Assembly (NCBI GenBank): GCA_964017125.1 | Contig: OZ024903.1 | Location: 108,506,863 to 108,570,862, forward strand | DNA: 64,000 nucleotides | From: Flabesymbios commensalis | Taxonomy: Eukaryota; Annelida; Polychaeta; Terebellida; Flabelligeridae | Reading direction: 5' to 3' | Shown here: positions 55,951 to 64,000 of the stretch, piece after piece | Numbering within the stretch: the first letter of the stretch is position 1 | Layout of the letters: the number at the start of each line of letters is the position of its first letter | Position numbers and translations under genes: made by a program | Notes under the pieces: generated by a model | Told to the model about the DNA's origin: nothing | What the model saw: only the letters and a program-made list of their open reading frames with translations | Databases searched by the model: none

Positions 55951-56805
55951 TTTGGCAAGTAACAAGCAACCAAATATAATAAATCGGGACATTATTTATT
56001 GCACAAACAATTACACATTCATTTCTGGAATAGGTGGGCTAGCAATAGGAATGTCTGAAGTCAGCAGTGACAATAATTTTTTAGACAAATCTTAAAAATA
56101 CATGTAGATATACAAAATGAACACATGATCACAGCAATTAAATCTAGCACAAAAATATCTTGCTAAATAGAAATTCTTGTGATAAACAAATTATGCTGTT
56201 CCACCATATTGTAATTCTGGTTATTTGCTCATCAAATTCGACATCGATCAGCAAAATATTAGATCAATTAAAGCAATGCACAGCTTGAAGGAGAAGAAAA
56301 TTCTCCATATTATTTCTAAATACTGAATATGTAAATAATGGCAGATATATACACTGATACATGCATTTCTGTAGAAGTATATATTATATAATATTATGAC
56401 AGTTAAATACCTTTATAGCTTTATAGTTATACCCCACACAAGTTTCAAAAGATCAATTGATTTTCACATGATTTTCACAGATTTCTCAGTCAATTCTCAA
56501 CTAATTACCTTGAAATTTTGCAAAGGCTATTTTCTATTCACTAACATATACTACTAATGCTGACTTTAACTCTATCAAGCCTGAATTTATCATTGTCATC
56601 TTCATCTACTACAAGCCGTGAATTGCTGTCACATTTCTCGATTTGTAGCGGATGAAGATGACTTCAAGTGGGTGAAAAATTAAAAAAAATTGTTATTATT
56701 AAAACAGTTCCATGAAAAGTTTTGTTCTAAAACTCTTAGTTTGTAGGAAAATTATGTCTGTTTTCAGGGATTCAAAATGATGTCTTTATGCATCGGGGGG
56801 GGCTT
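55951..56805. other. no gene seen
   Basis: AT-rich sequence. At about 56450-56545 a decayed piece of the 32018-type foldback (TACCTTGAAATTTTGCAAAG, GGCTATTTTCTATTCA) can be recognised. A C-type half-core (GAAGATGACTTCAAGTGGG) lies near 56655. Confidence 0.4.
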
Positions 56806-56807
56806 AA

Positions 56808-57045
56808 GGGTTAAAGCGCTGAATAACTTTCGTATAAACCATGGAAACCCAAGGTTTTTTTGGTCAATTTGAATTCATCATAACTGTCTTAGTTCTTTCC
56901 GATTCATTTGAATACCTATGTTATGGGTCTACGTTCATTATAAATATTTTAATTCTTTCAGAGCGGGGATCGTCTGCAAACGTCAGACTCCGACCTCCAA
57001 GGAAGTCAGATTTTAAGGTCTAAAGTCGATTCCCGCACTGTACAT
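56808..57045. mobile_element. TTAA-type MITE family B copy
   Basis: GGGTTAAAGCGCTGAATAAC at the left, then the family interior (ATTCATTTGAATACCTATG, TTATGGGTCTACG), AGCGGGGATCGTCTGC and the end CGATTCCCGCACTGTA. Confidence 0.7.
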
Positions 57046-57083
57046 ATCACGTTGATTTTCATGTTACATGAAAAAACAACTTG

Positions 57084-57138
57084 TACAACAGGGTTAATTG
57101 TGAAATTACATTGTAATTTCACAATTAACCCTGTTGTA
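57084..57138. repeat. perfect 55-nt palindrome holding two TTAACCC/GGGTTAA ends
   Basis: TACAACAGGGTTAATTGTG runs into AAATTACA, then TTGTAATTT and CACAATTAACCCTGTTGTA. Each arm is about 27 nt and the inversion is perfect. Confidence 0.9.
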
Positions 57139-57317
57139 GAAGTTTTATATACATGTACATATATTTTGTATGACATAAGTCGGTAATTACTTTTAACTGT
57201 GTCAATAAAACATTTATCTATCTGTAAAAAATCACTAGATTATATTGACTATTACAAAAGTTAAACTATTTGACATGTAATGAAACTTGGGTTTCAAACA
57301 AAGTGGGTTGAATGGGT

Positions 57318-57564
57318 TTAACCCTTAAAGCACTGAATTTTTTATGAAAACCTTGGAGACCAAAGCCTTTTTTCCAATTTGAAATCATCATAACTGTCTT
57401 AGTCAGCTTTTTCGGATTCATTTGAATACCTATGTTATGGGTCTACGGCCATTAGAAATATTTTCACTCTTACAGTGCCGGGATCGACTTTAGTCTTCAG
57501 AATCTGACGTCGACAGACGTCAGATTCTGACGACTAAAGTCGGTTTCAGCGCTGTAAGGGTCAA
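57318..57564. mobile_element. TTAA-type MITE family B copy
   Basis: TTAACCCTTAAAGCACTGAA at the left and CAGCGCTGTAAGGGTCAA at the right (TTAA changed to TCAA). The interior is nearly the same as 50372-50616, including the GACGTCGACAGACGTCAG core. Confidence 0.85.
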
Positions 57565-57818
57565 AATAGGTTTAAAAAGAGACTTTTAAAATACTTTCAG
57601 AATCTGACATAAAAAGTCAACAGAAACTGAACATTTCGGAGCTTGAATTTTTTTTGCAAACTTAATTTAATAAAGTATTTTTACACATTTTCAGTTATAA
57701 AAATTAAATGGTACAAAATGTTTGTTATTACACAATAAATATATTTAAATTAATGTTGTAGAAAATGTATGCCTATGGATAACATCTGATATCAAATCAT
57801 GCCTTCGAATCAAGTTAT

Positions 57819-60800
57819 TCACTGCATTTTTTTTGTTCTTTGCTTTTTCTTGGGAGGTTGGGTTTCCAGCATGATGGCATACTGCATTTTATAAGCAGCA
57901 CATATTAGTAAGATGAAATTAACCACATAGGTCGACACGCAAACTACACAGAAATCGTGCAGGATGTAGTACAGTATGTACGCCAAGTAGACGGACCCAA
58001 TATTAGATAGAAAAGCAGTGAAGAGCTGAACAGCAGAAGCTGGAACCTGTGGTGTCAGCACTGTAAATACACAACACATTAAAAAATAACAGCTGAATCT
58101 GTGGTGTGAGCACTGTACATGTATACACAGACATTCAAATGTAACAGCTTAAGGTGACATTATCACCAAAATCCACATAATTAATTATTCAAAACATCTA
58201 TAGGCCTTTTAGTCAACATTGGCTCTGGCTTACCCAGGTGTTTAGCAGGGTCGGAAAGTAAGGCCCAGTATTTCTATTGGAAACTGGTACTTAAAAGTGC
58301 TTTTAAAGAAGAAAATTACTTGCATGATTTGTTAAGCACTGGTCTGAGCCTTAGTAAAATTAGACTGGTGAAATGTATACGGAGCCAGTAGTAAGATTAA
58401 CTGGCCTGCTTCATCAGTGTCACAACTACGACTGGAAGTGAATTTATTCTTTTATATTAGCACCTTAAATAGAATATTTTGAAGGTTAAAAGTGTCTGAT
58501 CAAAATATCTAACCCTTAAAGCGCTAAAAATATTTTGAAACAAACCATAGACATCATCATAAATGTTATAGTTATGGTAGCTTAATTTGAACATGTTGAA
58601 TACCTATGTTAGGGGTCTATGGTTATTATAATTTTTTTTCATTCTTTCAGTGCGTGAATCGACTTTAGATGTCAAATTCTGATGTCTATAGTCAATCCCC
58701 TCGCTGAAATGGTTAATGATTGGCCAGTATTTATCATGCTAATAAGATATCATACTAATAAGAAATCAATACAAACATTTTACATATGCTCAAAAATGTA
58801 CATCCAAGCTTGGGGTTTACAACATTACAGGTGTAAAATATTATTTCAAGTGTATTCATTGGTCAGAATTCCAATGAAGTCGCTAAAAATTAACCTTAAT
58901 AATAAATCAAGTAAAGTTACAGATCATGCACAGCTATTCGGGAGGCAAACCACTTATGATATGTTCAGCTAAAAAATTTAATCCTGCCCTCAGTCGTATT
59001 ACAACTAATGATGGGCCATTTGATTGATTGAAACATCAGGTTTTGTTTCCTAGAAACTTACCTAAATACACTTGTAAAGCATAGAATGCCATTCCGAAAA
59101 CACTGTTAGGTTGGTTGATCCAATGGTCTTTACCGACTACATACTCAAGCAAACCAAATCCTTTGCCGTACCTGAAAAGAAAGGAAATTTAGAAGCATAT
59201 TATATTGAATATTACCTCTCTTAGCTCACACTTTAATATCCTCAAAATAGCATATTTTATATTTCCTAACACCAGGCCATTACATGTATATTCAAGGTTA
59301 ATGAAAATAGATTGGTGTTAAGAGCAGTGAGGGGGGGGGGGGGGGGATGGGCTTGACTAAAGATACAAAAAAATTCTGAGGGCATGCCCCCAAACTGTGA
59401 CATAGAAACCACAGAGAGAAAGTTAGAAATGAGGAATATTTACAGCAATGTTGACAGTCCATCCTGATAAGCCTGAAACAGTAGTATAATATACTACTGT
59501 TTCAGGTCCACTTCAATGGTAATTGTTAATTCAGGTGGGCTTTAAACAGTAGTAATAAGAGGCGACATCATCTGGCAACATAAAGACGGTAGCCTACAGT
59601 CTGTTTCACCAGATCCTGGGTGTAGCCTTTTTTCTATTTGCTCGGTCTCTGTTTAAAAATTTTCAGCAACATTTTTAATGGATTATTTTTTCATCAGACT
59701 TCCCCCCGACTTCCCTGTAAATTTGGTGGAATTTTGTTGTGTATTATAGAATTTAGACCATTTGGCATGTAATAAATTTTCAAAATTACGGCTCTCATTT
59801 CACCATCATCTTGAAACAAGAATTTTATTACATGCCAAAGGGTCTAACTTACAAAATAAACAACACAATTCCACAAAATTTTCAGCGACGTTGGAAAATA
59901 TGACCCGAAAAAATTTCACACAAAAATTTTAAATCAGCCAGGGCTTGACACTAACGGTTGCCCGATTGCCTGGGGCAACAGATTTTAGGTGGGGGCAAGT
60001 GAAAAATTACAGCCAGTGGCCCCCTGGCTTCAATTTCTTCTTCTAATACAGCAATCACTCTTGACACAGAGTATTATTTGCCGGTAGAATTGGTTGCGCA
60101 AAATAAAAGTTTAAAGAATGAATTTGGTGCAGTGAACTGTAACAAAAAATAGTGCAGATTAAAAACAGTAGTTATGTAGTTTAAACATCTAAGAGTGCCA
60201 GCCTGAATGAGTTCAGAGTGGCACAGTCAACTACTACTGGGGGTAAAGCATTCCATGCAATAATTGTGCGTGGAATAAATGAATATTTAAATGTATCACT
60301 GTGAGGGAGGATGGGTGCAAATTTTCAAGAGTGAGATCCTCTTGTGCACTGGGGGATAGGTATAAGTAGCCTACCTTGTTCTGTAGCAAAGGTATGTCCA
60401 CCAGACCATGCACGTCTTTATACATCATGGATAGCCTGGCTCGCTCTCCGTCTGGCAAGAGACTCCCAACTCATTTAGCATTGCAGACACACTACTGGTA
60501 TTATGCCAACGGTTGCACACATAGCGGGCAGCCCTCCTCTGCACAGAGTCAAGCCTCCTGACATTAACTTGTGTATGGGAGTCCCACACTGTGCAGGCAT
60601 ACTCCAAGTGTGGTCTGACCAACGCTTCGTAAGCTTGTGTTTTCACAGCTTTCGACACTATCCTTAAGTTTCTTCTCAAGAGACCTAACACTGAGTTAGT
60701 CTTAGATGTGACCTTCTGGATATGGCTATTCCATTTTAGATCTGAAGTGATGGTAAGTCCCAGATATTTTGTGTTGTCTGTGATACAGAGCACCTGGCCA

Positions 60801-63382
60801 TGGAATCTATACATGGGTTGATCCATTTTGGATCTACCTCTCTGGCGACCAACCCTCATTGTAAAACATTTACCGACATTGAATTCCATCAACCAGGTCT
60901 CCTCCCACTTGGCAATCATCATGATCATGTCAAGATCCGTTTAGAGCCGGTTGATGTCGTTCTTGTCAGTAACATGTCTATACAAAATACAGTCGTCTGC
61001 AAACAGACGGACTGTACTGTGGGTGACGCCATCAGGTCGACTGTCACAACAGACAACGCATGTCAGTGGCAAGTCATAAATTCGAGGGGCAAGTACCCCA
61101 AAATTTTTCTTGCTAAATTTATTGAATCTACCTAGGCCTAGATCTAGCCTGAGTAAATTGAAAAAAAGCAAGGAAAACGCTGGGAAGGCCAGAAAAAACA
61201 TCCAGGATCTGGTGAAACAGACTGTAGGTAGGCTAGGGCTAAATGGAGCCTATAGACGTAGGCCTAGGCTAGCCCTAGAGTAGACTCCTACTACTAGTAG
61301 CGCACTAGTAGAGTTGGAAAGACTCAAGAGTTTGTTGTATTTTCGACAGACTTAAAAAATTGACATAAGTTTTAAAGGGATAAACAATTTTATAGAATAT
61401 TCACTGATAGAAAGTTATGCACGAGAGCAATAATACATGCAAGTGTAAAGGACATGTACTGATGTACGGTAGGTTTAATTACATGAATAACCATGAATAA
61501 CGCTAAATAACACGAAATAACTGGCAATACTGTATGGAAATGGTCGTATACGTAGGTAATATAACATACATTTATATTTATGATAGTAGTATATATGGCT
61601 TAGGTCGTAATGATAACTTGTAATTAGGGTGTAACGTTTTCAAAATTATTTTGCATTGCCGGCTTTAACACAACTTCGCCCGTAGTTTATAATTCCCACA
61701 CTTGGTGTCACCCACGTGCACCTACCTGAACATCTAGTCACCAGGTGGCTCCGAGCTGTAACCCTTTCACCGCTGAATAGTCTAACGAACCTGACAATTC
61801 TTATGTTGAACTTTATTTTTAAATGTTGGGTTGACGGGCCTAGCATCAGTTCACAGCTTACAGTTCACATGTTTAACGAGTTAAAATAAGTGTTACGTCA
61901 TCAAAGTGCCCCCCCCCCTCGAATATTGTCCCAACAGGAAACCGCTTGTCAACTGAGTGATGGCAGCTACTGTGTGATCAGACGCTTATGATCTTATCAA
62001 CACCCACAATTTGATAGGGGTGTTGGTGCTATTGGCGATATGTTGTTTTGATCTCTTTTTGGTTTATGTGCATTTAGTATTATTTCCTTTAGTTTTTTAC
62101 CAAAAAGATATAGACCTACATAAGATAAAAAATGTAAACTTTTATATATAATTTTCCAGAGTTTTCCAGAATGTCTTTTCGGATGAAAAGTTACCATCGG
62201 TAATTAATGCTAAAATAAGATGTTTACTTTATTGATTTATTATTAACTGTCGATTGTCTAATAATAATATAGAACTGTAAAAATAGAACAATTGATAGGC
62301 ACCATAGTCTACTTGTGAACTATGTGTATATACCGTTAGGATCATGAGGGCCTATCACAATACGAATTAATTATTTTATTACTGTTAATTATTTTACTAT
62401 TGTCATAATAAAAGTGCTAAACTGAATGACAATTACATAGAAGTATTTTTATATATGTATTTGATGTCATTTGATGAAATCTAACACTTGATGACATCAT
62501 TTATAATACTTGTGAAGTAACGTTAGGCCTATTCTTATAACCCTGTTTAGTTGATTGCAAATATGCATTAGATAGAAGTCTATATTATGCATTTCTGATG
62601 ATTTATATAACTGTTTATATTGATATAACTGTTTATTATAATGATTGCTATGATGATACTATTTTTATTAGTGTCAAAATAAAAATAACATTAACGATGT
62701 TGTCTTTCAAAGATAACATTGTTAAAGACTCTTTGTTGCTTTCGTAGTTTCTTTCATTCTTCCGGTCAATTATATAACCTATCAAACACACAAAATAATT
62801 ATGAGTTATTGGGTGCTTGACAGGCGTCGGAGAGGTGTATGCGACACCAAGTGACTAATCGATAATTATCTTTGTAGACGGCGACACCTGGTGAGACGTT
62901 ATGGAAACATGTAAACAATGGTAGCCATTACGGTTACCGCAACGTTGCCGAAATAACATCGACTAAAACCCATCTAGCCGATTAATAAAGCCTATATTAT
63001 TATGATTCAAGCAGCATAACGATCAATGAAAATGTTATTCTTGTCTTAAAAAAAAAATATGAATGCTATTAACAGTTATTTCGTGTTATTCATGGTTATT
63101 CATCTATTTAAACCAACCCACTGATGTAGACTAATTAGGTGTGGGAGACCTTGAAATTGAATATAATCATGTAAGTGGGCGATAATAGGTTGTACACGCA
63201 TACTTTGAAGTGAAGACGACAGAACAGCTCATAGTTTCACTGATATCACACGCTGCTTTGAAATCACCATATTTTTCTTTCGTAAAATGAACATAATATG
63301 CGTAGAATGAAAGGCAAGCGCCAAGGAAACACATCAGAATTGAAATAGCACGGCAAATTTTGTACGTTTTGGACAGCGCCAT
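57819..63382 (-). CDS. VKORC1L1: vitamin K epoxide reductase (VKORC1/VKORC1L1 family)
   Basis: Three coding exons on the minus strand: 63382-63204, 59171-59062, 58060-57819, all GT/AG and in phase; 176 codons, the length of human VKORC1L1. The enzyme reduces vitamin K epoxide and quinone in the ER membrane, supporting gamma-carboxylation and redox protection. Seen: helix 1 (RAISILMCFLGACLSFYAYY); loop cysteines C45 and C53 (ACDISETMSCS), eight apart as C43/C51 in human VKORC1; the conserved SKYGKGFGLL and NQPNSVFG blocks; helices 2-4; and the active-site CVVC (human CIVC). The protein ends KKMQ, a KKXX di-lysine ER retrieval signal. The choice between VKORC1 and VKORC1L1 orthology is not firm, since invertebrates usually have one gene ancestral to both. 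Intron 1 holds a LINE piece and a 1.6-kb TIR element. It is convergent with GTF2H3. No defect is seen. Confidence 0.95.
58509..58716. mobile_element. TTAA-type MITE family B copy in VKOR intron 2
   Basis: CTAACCCTTAAAGCGCTAAA at the left and CTCGCTGAAATGGTTAA at the right. The interior holds CTATGTTAGGGGTCTATGG and a GATGTCAAATTCTGATGTCT core. Confidence 0.75.
59472..59506. repeat. perfect 35-nt palindrome
   Basis: CCTGAAACAGTAGTATA faces TATACTACTGTTTCAGG around one base, in VKOR intron 1. CAGTAGTA and AACAGTAGTAAT words recur within 60 bp. Confidence 0.85.
59700..59900. mobile_element. foldback MITE related to 32018-32434
   Basis: TTTAGACCATTTGGCATGTA is met by TACATGCCAAAGGGTCTAAC. The outer arms GGTGGAATTTTGTTGTGT and ACACAATTCCACAAAATT are inverse. 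Shares the central GACCATTTG..ATGTAAT word with the element at 32018. Located in VKOR intron 1. Confidence 0.75.
60187..61090 (-). mobile_element. LINE fragment, RT C-terminal half, CR1/L2-like, decayed
   Basis: Reading the minus strand from about 61085: DLP, VRLFADDCILYR (catalytic FADD), then an in-frame stop (L*TDLD) and a 167-codon open stretch (60928-60425) with KWEETWLMEFNVGKC, KYLGLTITSDLKWNSHI, VRPHLEYACTVWD and VQRRAARYVCN. After a frame change, RLSMMYKDVHGLVDIP and FIPRTIIAWNALPP follow in different frames. About three or four frame changes in total. It is a third LINE lineage, unlike those at 2.8 and 16.3 kb. Located in VKOR intron 1, same strand as the gene. Confidence 0.85.
61483..63103. 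mobile_element. 1.6-kb non-autonomous transposon with ATGAATAACCATGAATAAC ends
   Basis: ATGAATAACCATGAATAACG, then CTAAATAACACGAAATAACT at the left, is inverted at the right (AGTTATTTCG, TGTTATTCATGGTTATTCAT). The right copy lacks the 10-bp CGCTAAATAA part. No transposase frame. AT-rich interior with internal inverted TCACCAGGTGG/CACCTGGTGA words. Located in VKOR intron 1. Confidence 0.7.
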
Positions 63383-64000
63383 CTTGAAATGATACACGTT
63401 GATCTGCCGCGTTCGACTTATGTCGTGAAACCAAATTAACATAGATCAAAAATAGTAATGGTCCCAAGGTGAAAGCTTAGCTAGATTACAGTTTTCTGTA
63501 AGGAACCACCTGAAACATTACCAGGAATTTAGTTAGTTTGGGGACTACATAACAGAGTGCAAGAATTAATCCACAGATATATGGAAAGCTGTAAAATATG
63601 TTTTTTACTAAACAAGAAACATTGCTTAGGCCTAAGTGTATAAGTTGATTATTGAATAAAACGACTCAGTATGATGACATCAATTTTTGTTTTTTAATTT
63701 TGTGATGAAGTAGTGCATCCCACAGATAATTATTACAATTTCTTAATACAATTTCTTATTACATTTCTTAATATATATAACAATGTTTAATAGCGCTGAC
63801 CGGCCTACGGCGCTGAATTGGTCAGCTGTCCTGCCACTGACATTAACAATGCCCAGTTTACTTTTAAATTGCACTTGACCCACTCACCTACAATGTATAC
63901 ATCTTCACTGCTATATTTGCCATATCTGTGAGGATTTTTGATTGTTGGAAAAGAAAAGTATGTTTATATTCCAGTTATTTATCCGAAACTGCTCCAAGTG
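63383..64000. other. upstream region of the VKOR gene with a 12-residue RT-like relic
   Basis: No second gene is seen. On the minus strand 63470-63435 reads TLGPLLFLIYVN, the LINE RT motif that precedes the catalytic FADD, directly upstream of the VKOR start codon. It may be part of the 5' UTR. The rest is AT-rich, with a TAGGCCTA word at about 63629. Confidence 0.4.

Noticed and set aside
60800-61135. 111-codon plus-strand frame
   Set aside because: Shadow of the minus-strand LINE reverse transcriptase fragment.

Overview
The window looks like nuclear DNA of a repeat-rich marine invertebrate, most likely a deuterostome such as an echinoderm, hemichordate or lancelet; a mollusc is not excluded. 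This is an inference from AT-rich sequence, large spliced genes, CR1/L2/Jockey-type LINEs, many foldback MITEs, a rhamnose-binding (SUEL) lectin gene, and an EIF2B1/GTF2H3 head-to-head pair that is also neighbouring in human.

Four host genes can be read exon by exon with GT/AG junctions and consistent phases. (1) Plus strand 9430-14552: a secreted lectin with two SUEL domains, 218 codons. (2) Minus strand 32564-22781: eIF2B alpha (EIF2B1), 9 coding exons, 304 codons, complete. (3) Plus strand 32791-53278: TFIIH subunit p34/Tfb4 (GTF2H3), 12 coding exons, 305 codons, complete. Its start codon is 226 bp from that of EIF2B1, across a TATA-less interval with two oppositely oriented CCAAT boxes. 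(4) Minus strand 63382-57819: vitamin K epoxide reductase (VKORC1/VKORC1L1 family), 3 exons, 176 codons, complete, convergent to GTF2H3.

Most of the rest is mobile or repetitive. Three LINE copies occur: nearly full length at 2.8-6.4 kb, a 3' piece at 16.28-17.33 kb, and an RT C-terminal piece on the minus strand at 60.2-61.1 kb. There are several MITE families: short palindromes with CAGCAAACA ends, two families ending in TTAA-CCC as in piggyBac, a CTGTAGATCTGG family, hAT-like elements and long foldbacks. tRNA-derived SINE heads lie at 9.6, 17.7, 19.1, 19.8 and 19.9 kb. Large tandem arrays have 40-bp, 41-bp, 60-bp (inverting at about 39.6 kb), about 147-bp and about 400-bp units, the last inside a 3.2-kb TTAA-bounded element in GTF2H3 intron 2.

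The most notable observations are four decoy 3' splice sites made by tandem duplication of the intron/exon boundary in the lectin gene, AGGTCA arrays with exact 5-nt spacing inside a mobile element, strong excess of the word TAGGCCTA (one related insertion disrupts a LINE frame), and palindromic MITEs whose two arms match each other although the copies differ. No prokaryote-like system, CRISPR array or rRNA was seen.
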